A stretch of DNA of 64,000 nt from Roseibium aggregatum (GCF_014692675.1 NZ_JABFCZ010000015.1:1-64000), one strand, 5' to 3'. Positions 17,497-27,138 are shown, counted from the stretch's first letter. Program-made: numbers and translations. Notes: generated from the sequence alone by a model not told the origin.

Positions 17497-19161
17497 ATGC
17501 CTGAATGGCTTTTGTCCGTCATCCGCCGTCTCGGCCTGATCAGAACCGGGCTGAATTCGATCCCTGCGGGCATCCGGCTGAACTTCAATGAATTCCTGGC
17601 GCAAAAGCGGCCGATCATCTGGCTGTTGGCGCTTTGCATCGGCGCGATCGTGTCCTGGGCGGCAATCCTGTTTCGCGAAGCGATCGGCCTGGTTCAACTG
17701 GTGTGGCTTGGAACATCAAGCGAAAACGTCATCACCGCGCTGGCCGACCTGCCCTGGTATGTCGTCGTCGCCGCCCCCACGGTCGGCGGCCTCATCGTCG
17801 GACTGTTGCTGCAGTATGTCCAGCCGACGAAGCGCACCTACAGTGTCGCCGATGTCATCGAAGCCCGGGCCAGAGGCGTCGAGGAACTGATGTTCAGACC
17901 CGGCATCCTGTCCGCGCTGATCACCACCCTCTCCCTCGGCTCCGGGGCAAGTGCCGGCCGTGAAGGTCCGGTGGTTCATCTGGGTGCGACCATCGGTGCA
18001 TCCCTCAGCCGGCTGTTCCAGTTGCCTGCATCCGCGCGGCGCATCCTGCTTGCCTGCGGCGTCGCCAGCGCGGTATCCGCCTCCTTCAACGCCCCGATTG
18101 CCGGCGTTCTCTTTGCCCACGAAGTGATCCTCGGACACTATGCCTTGTCCGCGATTTCTCCGATCGCGATTTCCGCCGTCACCGGCACGGTTTTCTCGCG
18201 GCTCTGGTTCGGAGATGTCGCAGCCTTCGTCATCCCCGGACACCAGATCACCTCCTATTGGGAATTTCCGGCCTTCGCCCTTCTGGGCGTCACCTGCGCC
18301 GTCGTGGCCATCTGCTTCCAGTTCGCCCTGATCGGCACCGACTGGGTCGCCCGCAACATTACGATGCCGCTTTGGGCAAGGCCCGTGGTCGGCGGCTGCG
18401 CCGTCGGCACCATTGCCCTGGCCTATCCGGCGGTCGTCGGCGTCGGCTACGAGGCGACCGATGCGGCGCTCAAGGACCAGTTGCCGATCTCCATGCTGCT
18501 GTCCCTGCTGATAGCCAAGACGGCGGCGACCGCCATCACCCTGGCGTCCAGGTTCGGCGGCGGGATCTTTTCGCCGTCCCTCTATCTCGGCGCGATGGCC
18601 GGCGGGGCCTTCGGCCTGATTGCCGCCTCCGTCTTTCCGCAGATGGCCTCCAGCGAGGGGCTTTACTCCATCCTCGGCATGGGGGCCGTGGCCGCAGCTG
18701 TCCTCGGCGCCCCGGTCTCGACCACGATGATCGTGTTCGAACTCACCGGCGGCTATACGCTATCCATCGCCCTGCTCCTGACCGTCTCCATTGCGACCGG
18801 CATTACCCAGGCCTTCCACGGCCGGTCCTATTTCCACTGGCAGCTTGCCATGCACGGGGTAATGGCGACGGAGGGTCCGCACCGGTTCCTGAGCACCTCC
18901 GTCAAGGTCCGCGATTTCATGGACCCGCCTCCGGAAGCGGAAGAAGACCGCACGTTCAGCATAGAAACCGGCGGTCCCTACCTGCATGCGACCAGCTCGC
19001 TTGAAAGTGCATTGAAGACCTTCAACGAGACGGGACGTGACAAACTGCCTGTGATCGACATCAACGATCTGGAGACGGTCATCGGCATCGCCCACCACGT
19101 CCGCGCGCTCAGCTATTTCAATTCGGCGCTGATCGAGGCCGCCGAGGAAGAGCACCGTTAA
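17497..19161 (+). CDS. Second ClC chloride channel-type protein
   Basis: A 554-residue ClC protein distinct from its divergent neighbour. It carries GSGASAGREGPVVHLGATIG with the gating glutamate, FNAPIAGVLFAHEVILGHY, and FGGGIFSPSLYLGAMAGG. Instead of two clear CBS domains it ends in a shorter CBS-like region (about 470-540: VRDFMDPPPEAEEDRTF, RDKLPVIDINDLETVIGIA). I prefer the ATG at 17497, which has an AGG element 7 bases upstream; the ATG at 17470 has a poor ribosome site. The sequence differs throughout from the neighbour, so this is not a recent duplication. Confidence 0.9.
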   Translation: MPEWLLSVIRRLGLIRTGLNSIPAGIRLNFNEFLAQKRPIIWLLALCIGAIVSWAAILFREAIGLVQLVWLGTSSENVITALADLPWYVVVAAPTVGGLIVGLLLQYVQPTKRTYSVADVIEARARGVEELMFRPGILSALITTLSLGSGASAGREGPVVHLGATIGASLSRLFQLPASARRILLACGVASAVSASFNAPIAGVLFAHEVILGHYALSAISPIAISAVTGTVFSRLWFGDVAAFVIPGHQITSYWEFPAFALLGVTCAVVAICFQFALIGTDWVARNITMPLWARPVVGGCAVGTIALAYPAVVGVGYEATDAALKDQLPISMLLSLLIAKTAATAITLASRFGGGIFSPSLYLGAMAGGAFGLIAASVFPQMASSEGLYSILGMGAVAAAVLGAPVSTTMIVFELTGGYTLSIALLLTVSIATGITQAFHGRSYFHWQLAMHGVMATEGPHRFLSTSVKVRDFMDPPPEAEEDRTFSIETGGPYLHATSSLESALKTFNETGRDKLPVIDINDLETVIGIAHHVRALSYFNSALIEAAEEEHR

Positions 19162-19189
19162 GCTCGGGGCAGACCGACCGGAACCGGCA

Positions 19190-20227
19190 TCACTGCCAGC
19201 GGCGGGCGGGATCCAGCGGCTTCACCTTGCCCACATTCGGCTGTCCGGTAAACCGGCCGGTGCGCATTTTCCAGTTGTTGATGGCGTCATGGATTTCCGC
19301 CTGACGCCAGCGCAAACCCGGCAATGAGAACGGATCGAACCCGGCCCAGGGCAGGAAGGGATTGCGCCTGAGCGACCCGTAGATGCCGAGCCGGACGGTC
19401 GGCTTCGTGCTGATGCCGCGCGCGTGGAACCCGTGGGTATCGGCCACCACCAGCGTGTTGGCCGGGACCGCGACCTTCACCGGCTCCCGATAGCCGAGGC
19501 GGGCCAGGTCCTCGTCGGAAATCCGGAACGAACCGAGCGTGTGCATGGACCTTTTCTGGGAACAAGCGGCAATCGCCTGCTCCCGCTCCCAGGCGAGCCG
19601 TTCCGGCGTCAGCCGGTGGGAACCGGGCACATAGGTGAACGGTCCGCCGTCCTCGGCGACGTCCGACAGGAAATACCAGCACTTCGCCGTCGGCTGAAAC
19701 GTGTCGGAGTGAAACACCGTCTGCGGGTCCCGCTTGCCGCGGTCCGGTTCGGCGAACACCGTATGGATGAAGGTGATCGGGTCCGCATTGCTGGAGCTGA
19801 CATAGCGCAGCAATCCCTGGAACAGCCGTCCGGTGACAAAGGCGCCGAATTCGGGCAGGTCCTGCAGCATCTGGCGCGTGATCGGCGTGAACCGGGTGAC
19901 CGTATGCCCCTGGAGCATCTCCTGGGCGGAAAACGCATTGTCCTCGACCTCGCGCCTGAGCCGTTCGAACGCGTCAGGCGGAAGCACGTTGCGACACACC
20001 ACATAGCCGTCGCGCCCATAGGCCTCGGCATGCTCCGGCGAAACCAGATGCCTTATCTGCCAGCGGCGGAATCCGGCCATCCGCTGGGCCAGCTGCAACC
20101 GTTTTTCATGCAGGCCGTGCTCGTTCAACCAACGACTGCCGATGACAGGATTGGTGGCGAACGACTTCGCGCCCGTTGCCAGCTCTGCTGTCCAGAGCGG
20201 CATTCTCAACAGATCGATCGCCCTCAT
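19190..20227 (-). CDS. Phytanoyl-CoA dioxygenase (PhyH) family protein
   Basis: A 345-residue Fe(II)/2-oxoglutarate oxygenase. The metal-binding facial triad is visible as H173 and D175 (VFHSDTFQP) and a distal histidine in VVADTHGFHARG (about 262-271). A 2-oxoglutarate-type arginine follows near 279. GGPFTYVPGSHRLTPERL is the typical PhyH linker. The family hydroxylates many small molecules (phytanoyl-CoA, ectoine, alkylphosphonates, halogenated acids), so the substrate is unknown. It lies convergent to the second ClC gene and shares no obvious operon. Confidence 0.85.
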   Translation of the reverse strand: MRAIDLLRMPLWTAELATGAKSFATNPVIGSRWLNEHGLHEKRLQLAQRMAGFRRWQIRHLVSPEHAEAYGRDGYVVCRNVLPPDAFERLRREVEDNAFSAQEMLQGHTVTRFTPITRQMLQDLPEFGAFVTGRLFQGLLRYVSSSNADPITFIHTVFAEPDRGKRDPQTVFHSDTFQPTAKCWYFLSDVAEDGGPFTYVPGSHRLTPERLAWEREQAIAACSQKRSMHTLGSFRISDEDLARLGYREPVKVAVPANTLVVADTHGFHARGISTKPTVRLGIYGSLRRNPFLPWAGFDPFSLPGLRWRQAEIHDAINNWKMRTGRFTGQPNVGKVKPLDPARRWQ

Positions 20228-20300
20228 CAGACCCCCTGAATGATAGCGTTCGTATATTAATTTGCGAGATTTTTACGTTAGGTCAAGTTTTGAAATGCCG

Positions 20301-22115
20301 CTAAATCGGCTTGGTCACACCTTCCAGCCAGGTCCTTGTTTTTTCATCCAGAAGCGGGCCGACCATCTCGAAAACCCGTTTGTGATATCCATTCAGCCAG
20401 TCACGTTCGCCGGTAGTCAGAAGCGACACTTCGACAAGCCTTGTGTCGATCGGCGCAAGGGTCAGGGTTTCGAAGCCGAGCATGTTGCGCTCACCGCCCT
20501 CGATGGGGGCCGCTTCGGTGACAAGTTCCAGGTTTTCGATCCGGATGCCGTATTCTCCGGCCGGGTAATAACCCGGCTCGTTGGACAGGATCATGCCCGG
20601 CTTCAGGGCCACGGTCCCGGTCTTTGCAATCCGCTGCGGGCCTTCGTGAACCGACAGATAGGACCCGACCCCGTGGCCGGTGCCGTGATCGAAGTCGAGG
20701 CCAGCCTTCCACAGATCGATCCGGGCCAGCGTGTCCAGCTGCGCGCCGGTCGTCCCTTCCGGAAACCGCGCAGCGGAAATCGCGATATGGCCCTTGAGCA
20801 CCAGGGTGTTATTCCGCTTCATCTCGGCGGACATATCGCCGACCGCAATCGTCCGGGTAATATCGGTCGTGCCGTCCTCGTACTGCGCGCCGCTGTCAAT
20901 CAGGAACGGTTTTCCGACCGGTATCGGCCGGTTGCTCTTTTCGCTGACCCGGTAATGACAGATAGCCCCGTTGGGACCGGCACCTGAAATCGTATCGAAG
21001 GAAATGTCCTTGAGCGCCCCGGTTCCCGCCCGGAACTCTTCCAGCTTCCGGGCTGCGCCGATCTCGTCGAGTTGACCCGTCGGCGCGACCTCGTCGAACC
21101 AGCACAGGAACTGCGCATAGGCGACCGCATCGCGCAGATGCGCGGCGCGCATACCCTCGATTTCTGACTGGTTCTTGATCGCCTTGGGCAGGAGTACAGG
21201 GTCCGTGGCCTCGATCAGGGATCCGCCGCCTTCCGTTATGGCCGTCGCAATCGCTTCTCCAGCCAGCCCAGGATCGATCAGGACCTTCTTTCCAGCCTTT
21301 CCAAGACCTGCAAGCCCGGCCTTGAACCCCGACGGTTCCTCGATTTCGGTCAGCTTTTCCAGTGCGTCGCGTACCGAATTGGACAGCTTGCGGCCATCGA
21401 TGAAGAGTGTTGGACGGCCTTCCGCAGGGACTGTCGCGAAGGACAGTGGCAGCGGTGTGTGCGGGACATCGGCTCCGCGAATATTGAACAGCCAGGCAAT
21501 GGAATCGGGCTGGGTCAGGACACAGGCATCCGCCTTCTTGTCCATGATCGCTTTCTGGATATCCGCGATCTTGGCGTTCGCGGATTTCCCGGCGAGCGAT
21601 TCCGGATGAAGCTGCACCTGCCCGAGCGGCGGCTTCGGACGGCCTTCCCAGACCGAATCCAGCGGATTTTCCTCAACAGCAACCAGATCTGCCCCGGCTT
21701 CTGCGCAGACCTCACGCAATTTGCGGACCTCGCGCACCGTATGCAGCATCGGGTCGAAACCGAGTTTCTGGCCCGGCTTCAAAAGTCCGGCAAGCCAGTC
21801 GGTCAGCGGTTCGTTGATCAGGTGGTGCGCCGGAAAGACGCCCATGTCGACCTGCTCGCGCACCTGGATGGTGTAGCGCCCGTCGACGAAGATCGCTGCC
21901 TCATCGCCGAGCACGGCGGCAATCCCGGCCGAGCCGGAAAAGCCCGTCAGCCACTGCAGTCTGCAGTCGGAGGCAGGCACATATTCGCCCTGATGCGCAT
22001 CGGCCCTCGGGATGAGGAACCCATCCAGGCCACGGTGCTTGAGTTCTGCCCTGAAAAGGGCCGCACGCGGCGCTCCGCAGGAGGGATCGGCAAGATCGTC
22101 AAAGTTCTGAAACAT
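20301..22115 (-). CDS. pepP: Aminopeptidase P family metallopeptidase
   Basis: A 604-residue M24B Xaa-Pro aminopeptidase of the long type, with two N-terminal creatinase-like domains (about 15-310) and a C-terminal pita-bread catalytic domain. Visible metal ligands are the aspartates of DSGAQYEDGTTDITRTIA, the histidine of HGTGHGVGSYLSVHEGP, and the glutamates of SNEPGYYPAGEYGIRIENL and near FETLTLAPID. It removes an N-terminal residue preceding proline. The three-domain length fits the alphaproteobacterial and eukaryote-like subgroup rather than E. coli PepP. Divergent from the DUF1127 gene. Confidence 0.93.
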   Translation of the reverse strand: MFQNFDDLADPSCGAPRAALFRAELKHRGLDGFLIPRADAHQGEYVPASDCRLQWLTGFSGSAGIAAVLGDEAAIFVDGRYTIQVREQVDMGVFPAHHLINEPLTDWLAGLLKPGQKLGFDPMLHTVREVRKLREVCAEAGADLVAVEENPLDSVWEGRPKPPLGQVQLHPESLAGKSANAKIADIQKAIMDKKADACVLTQPDSIAWLFNIRGADVPHTPLPLSFATVPAEGRPTLFIDGRKLSNSVRDALEKLTEIEEPSGFKAGLAGLGKAGKKVLIDPGLAGEAIATAITEGGGSLIEATDPVLLPKAIKNQSEIEGMRAAHLRDAVAYAQFLCWFDEVAPTGQLDEIGAARKLEEFRAGTGALKDISFDTISGAGPNGAICHYRVSEKSNRPIPVGKPFLIDSGAQYEDGTTDITRTIAVGDMSAEMKRNNTLVLKGHIAISAARFPEGTTGAQLDTLARIDLWKAGLDFDHGTGHGVGSYLSVHEGPQRIAKTGTVALKPGMILSNEPGYYPAGEYGIRIENLELVTEAAPIEGGERNMLGFETLTLAPIDTRLVEVSLLTTGERDWLNGYHKRVFEMVGPLLDEKTRTWLEGVTKPI

Positions 22116-22222
22116 GCCGGAAAGCTAATTCCTCACCCGGCACCGATCAAGCTGGATAATTCTTGCCGGGAGAGAGAATACGGGAAAAACCAGTCGCCTT
22201 ATTTTGCAGCGCACCATTCATC

Positions 22223-22234
22223 TCGCATATGCGA
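22223..22234. promoter_or_regulatory. 12-bp palindrome upstream of DUF1127 gene
   Basis: TCGCATATGCGA is a perfect palindrome in the 250-base gap between pepP and the DUF1127 gene and could be an operator. The rest of 22116-22365 shows no gene. Confidence 0.3.
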
Positions 22235-22365
22235 AAAACGCAGAACTGGCATGCAGGATTGCATCTACCTCATACCGGAACCTGCACCCATATTCAGGTC
22301 AACAAAACAAAGGCAGCGAATCCCCTGGAGGATGCGCCCGTTCACTTCAAGCATGGAGAACTCCC

Positions 22366-22578
22366 ATGGCAATGACCACCACCTTCAGCGGCGCAGGCCG
22401 CTCCACCTCCACCGGCTTTGTGCGCCGCGCTTTCGACCGCATGATCGATGCCCGCTCCAAGCAGGCCCGCCGCTACGTCAACGGCTACCTTCTGTCCCTT
22501 GACGACGCAACGCTTGCCGCTCACGGCTACGACCGTGCAGAGCTGGAACGCGAAGGTTCTTCGCCGATCATCTTCTAA
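22366..22578 (+). CDS. DUF1127 family small protein
   Basis: A 70-residue protein with the DUF1127 (YjiS-like) core RRAFDRMIDARSKQARRYVNGYLLSLDDATLAAHGYDRAEL. It starts at the ATG at 22366, 6 bases after GGAGA; the longer upstream frame has no similarity. DUF1127 proteins are Arg-rich, abundant in alphaproteobacteria, and in some species bind RNA or affect phosphate and carbon regulation. Nothing in this locus fixes the role. A strong terminator follows at once. Confidence 0.85.
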   Translation: MAMTTTFSGAGRSTSTGFVRRAFDRMIDARSKQARRYVNGYLLSLDDATLAAHGYDRAELEREGSSPIIF

Positions 22579-22607
22579 GCAGGATATCCGGCGTAACAAT
22601 AAAAAGA

Positions 22608-22640
22608 AGCGCGATGGCCCGGCCACCGCGCTCTTTTTTT
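22608..22640 (+). terminator. Intrinsic terminator of the DUF1127 gene
   Basis: AGCGCGATGGCC (22608-22619) pairs with GGCCACCGCGCT (22621-22632) with one mismatch, followed by a run of T to 22640. Confidence 0.85.
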
Positions 22641-22914
22641 GCCTAGGGTCAGGACCCATTAATTTTGCTCATTCTGTTTGCCAGGGAAGGTTGGAATGAG
22701 CGTAAGAGCGAGCGCAGGACAGGTATTCCCTGTTCAAGCTCGATTTTGCGGTCAGGTCGGCCTTCCCTGGCAAACCCGTAGGGCGGGGCGTCGTTGCCTC
22801 CTGACAGCGTTAGAGACCCTTGAAAACCGAATGGTTTCCTGCGGCTCTCTGCCTTGTCAGCAGACAAAGCCACTCCCGCAGAATGTGTAAGATTAATGAG
22901 TCCTGACCCTTGGC
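22641..22914. mobile_element. MITE-like element with 28-bp terminal inverted repeats
   Basis: The ends 22641-22668 and 22887-22914 are inverted copies that match at 24 of 28 positions; both contain AGGGTCAGGAC and CATTAAT. Inside, a perfect 15-bp inverted repeat (GTTTGCCAGGGAAGG at 22676-22690 and its complement at 22761-22775) adds secondary structure. No protein of useful length is encoded. The left end abuts the DUF1127 terminator, and prmA ends 20 bases beyond the right end. A clear target duplication is not visible. It behaves like a non-autonomous mobile repeat, and the mobilising family is unknown to me. Confidence 0.65.
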
Positions 22915-22933
22915 TTCGGGAAAGCCCGCCGGT

Positions 22934-23824
22934 TCAGGCGTCTTTGCGCCCACGCACCAGCGTCAGTGTCAGCCAGCCGTCTTTCTGGCGCGACCGGGCC
23001 AGGTGAAATCCCTGGCAGCGGTAGGCGAACAGGATCCGCGGCCCGTCCTCAATCCGCAGACCCGAGAGCACCAGGGTCGCAACATCGGCGCAATGAGCCC
23101 CGATGGATTTGGCCATCTGCATCAGCGGACGCGCCAGAATATTGGCGATGACAAGGTCGAACGGCCCGAATTCGCCGAACCGGCGGTCTTCCATGCCGTT
23201 GGCGGTAAAGGTCTTCACGAGAGGCCCGACACCGTTCAGGCGGGCGTTCTCCGCTGCCGTCCTGGTCGCAACCGGATCGATGTCCGTTGCAAGAACGGGA
23301 TGGCGCGCCAGATGGGCGGCTGCAATCGCAAGCACCCCGGTTCCGGTCCCCAGATCCAGAATGCTGTCATAGGACCGCATGGCGAGAAGCCGGTCGAGTT
23401 CTTCCAGACAGCCGGCCGTGGTTCCGTGATGTCCGGTCCCGAAGGCAAGGGCCGCCTCGATTTCGAGGCCGATGGCGGCCGGCGGAACCTTGTTCCGGTC
23501 ATGAGAGCCGTGCACCACGAAGCGGCCGGCCCGGACGGGCGCCAGACCCTCCAGGCTCTTTTCCACCCAGTTGATGTCCGGCAGTTCTTCTGCCTCAAGA
23601 GGGGCGGCGAAGGCGTCCGCGCCCACCCGGTCGCGCACCTGGTCCGCAGCTTCATCCGGTTCCATGTCGAACAGCAGGATTTCGGCAGACCAGGTCTTCC
23701 CGTCGGCCGACGCTTCATAGATCGAAACCGGATTGCCGTCGTCCTCGAAGGCCCGTTCCAGCACATCGGCAATGCGCTTGGCTTCCGTCTCGCCGGCCGT
23801 GATCCGGACCCTGATCGTCTTCAT
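22934..23824 (-). CDS. prmA: Ribosomal protein L11 methyltransferase
   Basis: A 296-residue SAM-dependent enzyme that methylates L11 amino groups. The N-terminal ferredoxin-like substrate domain (about 1-110) is followed by the Rossmann domain. EAALAFGTGHHGTT (about 123-136) is the PrmA-specific motif, ILDLGTGTGVLAIAA is motif I, and DLVIANILARPLMQM carries the NILA active-site motif. Length is normal. It is divergent from the TPR gene. Confidence 0.93.
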   Translation of the reverse strand: MKTIRVRITAGETEAKRIADVLERAFEDDGNPVSIYEASADGKTWSAEILLFDMEPDEAADQVRDRVGADAFAAPLEAEELPDINWVEKSLEGLAPVRAGRFVVHGSHDRNKVPPAAIGLEIEAALAFGTGHHGTTAGCLEELDRLLAMRSYDSILDLGTGTGVLAIAAAHLARHPVLATDIDPVATRTAAENARLNGVGPLVKTFTANGMEDRRFGEFGPFDLVIANILARPLMQMAKSIGAHCADVATLVLSGLRIEDGPRILFAYRCQGFHLARSRQKDGWLTLTLVRGRKDA

Positions 23825-24099
23825 GACGCACCCCTTGTCGCGCGCTCCGCGCCTCTTTGCATGGCAAACTGAAGCCGGGGTATAGCGGGGGACGATTGCA
23901 TTCGCCAGTTCAAACCGCCGCCGGACGTGTCCGGGAGCTCAAAAGAGGCACGACGACCTTCGAAGGATTTGCAGGAGTGGCCAACCGCTCCGATAACAAT
24001 CGGGTGACGGCAGATCGCCCAGGTCTGGCCCTCAGTTGCATTTGCCCTAACTCTCGGGAAAAGCTGATTTGGAACGGCCGCTTTTCGGGAGGATACGGA

Positions 24100-24687
24100 A
24101 TGGCGCAAGAGACTTTCATTCACGATCCGATATCAATGCACCGACCGCGAACCGGCCTCATCGGCTTTGCCCTCCTGGCCGTCTTCCTCATTCTGTCCTC
24201 AACGTTGAGCGTCAGGGCTTCGGAGGAAAAAGACGCCCTGTTCGCGGCTCTGAAGTCGGCGCCAACCGAAGCGGAAGCACGTCTGGTCGAGGACCAGATC
24301 TGGTGGTTCTGGCTCGGCGAGGCCCCGGACACCGAAACCCGCCATCTCGTCGACGAAGCCATGCGCAAGCGCGACAACTACGATTTCGAAGGCGCCCGCC
24401 TGCTGCTCAACGACGCCGTCAAGCGCGCGCCCGACTACGCGGAAGTCTGGAACCAGCGGGCCTTCATCCTGTTCCTGCAGGACAAACTCGACGAGGCGCT
24501 GGAAGATGCGGACCGGGCGCTGGAACTGGAACCCCGCCATTTCGGCGCGCTCTCCGGCAAGGCCCACATCCTGATGCGGCAGGGGCGCGTGGAGCTCGGC
24601 CAGAAAGCCCTGCGCCAGGCGATCGAGATCTACCCCTTCATCAAGGAGCGCAACATGTTGATCGAGCCCAAGGGTGAAGACCTCTAG
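24100..24687 (+). CDS. Membrane-anchored tetratricopeptide repeat protein
   Basis: A 195-residue protein with one N-terminal hydrophobic helix or signal (about 20-40, ending near SVRAS) and TPR-like helices from about 80 to 185 (AEVWNQRAFILFLQDKLDEAL, HFGALSGKAHILMRQG). It starts at the ATG at 24100 after GGGAGGATACGGA. Probably exported to the periplasm as a protein-interaction scaffold; no partner is evident. The 275-base gap to prmA holds both promoters and no gene. Confidence 0.8.
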   Translation: MAQETFIHDPISMHRPRTGLIGFALLAVFLILSSTLSVRASEEKDALFAALKSAPTEAEARLVEDQIWWFWLGEAPDTETRHLVDEAMRKRDNYDFEGARLLLNDAVKRAPDYAEVWNQRAFILFLQDKLDEALEDADRALELEPRHFGALSGKAHILMRQGRVELGQKALRQAIEIYPFIKERNMLIEPKGEDL

Positions 24688-24693
24688 CGGCCG

Positions 24694-27138
24694 TTAGTGC
24701 CGCTCGACAAAACTGTCGATGACTTTCTTGAGCCCGGCTTTCTCGAAGTCGATGGTCAGCTTGTTGCCCTCGATCGATTTGATCGCCCCATAGCCGAACT
24801 TGATATGGAACACCCGCTCGCCGAGACAAAACTCCGACGGCGTGTCGCTCACCGACTTGGCGACCAGTTCGCCCTCGATGGTGAGCGGTCCCTGGCGCTT
24901 GGTGCGCGCGGAGCGGTAGTCGTTCCGGCTTTCGCCGAAGCCGTCGCCGGACCGGGAGGCCCGCTGGGCGCGCTGCCAGCCCGGCGTCGAATAGGAGCCT
25001 GACTGGAAGGGATCCCGGTTGTCGAAGCGCGAGGCGCCGTAGCCTCCGCCGCCATAGCCGCCGTAGCTGGACGAAGCTTCCGCTATTTCCACGTGTTCCT
25101 CGGGCAATTCGTCGAGAAAGCGCGACGGCACCGTCGACTGCCACAGGCCGTGAATGCGCCGGTTGGAGGCGAAATAGATCTTGGCGCGCTTCTTCGCCCG
25201 GGTAATGCCGACATAGGCCAGACGGCGCTCTTCCTCCAGGCCCGCGCGGCCGCTCTCGTCGAGCGCGCGCTGGTGCGGAAACAGACCCTCTTCCCAGCCG
25301 GGCAGGAACACCGTGTCGAATTCCAGGCCCTTGGCCGAATGCAGCGTCATGATGGAAACGGCGTCGTTGCTCTCCGCGCTGTCCCGGTCCATCACCAACG
25401 AGACATGCTCCAGGAACCCTTGCATGGATTCAAACTCTTCCATGGAGCGGATGAGTTCCTTGAGGTTGTCGAGCCGGCCCGGCGCCTCTGCCGAACGATC
25501 GGCCCGCCACATGGCTGTATAGCCGCTTTCGTCCAGGATGATTTCGGCCATTTCCGTGTGGGAGACCGCATTGATCTGCGCCCGCCAGCGGTCCATGTCA
25601 CCGAGCAGGTTGCTCAGCGCATTGCGCGCCTTCGGCCGAAGCTCCTCGGTCTGGCACAGCTGGGCGGCCGCCTGCATCAGCGGAATGCGTTCGGCCCGCG
25701 CCAGTTCGTGCACAAGCTTCAGCGTCGCCTCGCCGAGGCCCCGCTTCGGCGTGTTGACGATGCGCTCAAACGCCAGATCGTCCGCCGGCTGCACCACGCA
25801 GCGGAAATAGGCCATGGCATCGCGGATTTCCATGCGCTCGTAGAAGCGCGGACCGCCGATGACCCGGTAGTTCAGGCCGAGCGTGACGAAGCGGTCTTCG
25901 AATTCGCGCATCTGGAACGAGGCGCGCACCAGAATGGCGATGTCATTGAGCGCATGGCCGTTGGCCTGCAGCGCCTCGATCTCGTCGCCAATGGAGCGGG
26001 CCTCCTCTTCGGAATCCCAGACGGAGGCGACCGACACAAGATCGTGGTCCGGCTCTTCGAAATCGGTGAACAGCGTCTTGCCGAGCCGGCCCTCGTTATG
26101 GGCGATCAGGTGCGAGGCGGCGGCCAGGATGTGACTGGTGGAGCGATAATTGCGCTCCAGCCGGATGACGGTCGCGCCTTTGAAATCGTGCTCGAAGCGC
26201 AGGATGTTATCCACTTCCGCCCCGCGCCAGCCATAGATCGACTGGTCGTCATCGCCCACGCAGCAGACGTTCGGATTGCCCTGGGCCAAGAGGCGCAGCC
26301 ACAGATACTGGGCGATGTTGGTGTCCTGATACTCGTCCACCAGCATGTAGCGGAAACGGCGCTGATAGTCCTTGAGGATATCCGGCTGGGTCTTGAACAG
26401 GGTGATCACATGCAGCAGAAGATCGCCGAAGTCGCAGGCATTCAGCACCGACAGGCGGTCCTGATACTCCGCATAAAGCTTGCGGCCGTTTCCGTTGGCA
26501 AAAGCGCGGGCCTCGCCCTCCGGCACCTCCTTGGGCGTCAGCGCCCGGTTCTTCCAACCGTCGAGCATCGAGGCGAAGGCCCGCGCGGTCCAGCGCTTGT
26601 CGTCGAGGCCTTCCGCCTGGATGATCTGTTTGATCAGCCGGAGCTGGTCGTCGGTGTCGAGAATGGAAAAGCCCGATTTCAGCCCGACCAGTTCCGCATG
26701 GCGGCGCAGGATCTTGACGCAGATGGAGTGGAACGTGCCGAGCCAGGCCATGCCCTCCACATTGCCGCCGATGAAGGAGGAGATCCGCTCCTTCATCTCG
26801 CGCGCAGCCTTGTTGGTAAAGGTCACCGCCAGGATTTCCGACGGCCGCGCGGCCCCGGTCGCGAGAATATGCGCAATCCGGGTGGTCAGGACCCGGGTCT
26901 TGCCGGTGCCGGCCCCGGCGAGCACCAGAACCGGACCGTCGATGGTTTCCACCGCCAGCCGTTGTTCCGGATTGAGCCCGTCGAGATAATCGGGCGCGCG
27001 GCGCGCCGCCATCGCCCGCGCAGCAATCCCGCCGCCCTGTCCGCCACCATGACTGCCAGTCGGGCGCGCAGGTGGCGCCGGATCGAAACCCGGCTCGATC
27101 CGTTCCCAATCATCCGAATACCCGTTCGGGTCTGCCAT
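24694..27138 (-). CDS. uvrD: UvrD/PcrA-type DNA helicase
   Basis: An 814-residue superfamily 1A 3'-5' helicase for excision repair, mismatch repair and removal of RecA or blocked polymerases. The Walker A motif is AGAGTGKT (about 74-81). The Walker B/Q-type box is VDEYQDTN, with DDDQSIYGWRGA, LERNYRS, GLEFDTVFLPGWEEGLFPHQ and VGITRAKKR in the usual order. An extra N-terminal Gly/Pro-rich stretch (1-50) precedes the helicase core. The Gly/Tyr/Ser-rich linker at about 690-735 leads to a C-terminal tudor-like domain (GERVFHIKFGYGAI) that contacts RNA polymerase in UvrD/PcrA. Alphaproteobacterial copies are often named PcrA. Confidence 0.93.
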   Translation of the reverse strand: MADPNGYSDDWERIEPGFDPAPPARPTGSHGGGQGGGIAARAMAARRAPDYLDGLNPEQRLAVETIDGPVLVLAGAGTGKTRVLTTRIAHILATGAARPSEILAVTFTNKAAREMKERISSFIGGNVEGMAWLGTFHSICVKILRRHAELVGLKSGFSILDTDDQLRLIKQIIQAEGLDDKRWTARAFASMLDGWKNRALTPKEVPEGEARAFANGNGRKLYAEYQDRLSVLNACDFGDLLLHVITLFKTQPDILKDYQRRFRYMLVDEYQDTNIAQYLWLRLLAQGNPNVCCVGDDDQSIYGWRGAEVDNILRFEHDFKGATVIRLERNYRSTSHILAAASHLIAHNEGRLGKTLFTDFEEPDHDLVSVASVWDSEEEARSIGDEIEALQANGHALNDIAILVRASFQMREFEDRFVTLGLNYRVIGGPRFYERMEIRDAMAYFRCVVQPADDLAFERIVNTPKRGLGEATLKLVHELARAERIPLMQAAAQLCQTEELRPKARNALSNLLGDMDRWRAQINAVSHTEMAEIILDESGYTAMWRADRSAEAPGRLDNLKELIRSMEEFESMQGFLEHVSLVMDRDSAESNDAVSIMTLHSAKGLEFDTVFLPGWEEGLFPHQRALDESGRAGLEEERRLAYVGITRAKKRAKIYFASNRRIHGLWQSTVPSRFLDELPEEHVEIAEASSSYGGYGGGGYGASRFDNRDPFQSGSYSTPGWQRAQRASRSGDGFGESRNDYRSARTKRQGPLTIEGELVAKSVSDTPSEFCLGERVFHIKFGYGAIKSIEGNKLTIDFEKAGLKKVIDSFVERH

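Noticed and set aside
22641..22914. Riboswitch or CRISPR reading of the inverted-repeat element
   Set aside because: Only two terminal and two internal repeats, in inverted not direct orientation with no spacers, and the element follows a terminator rather than preceding a gene.
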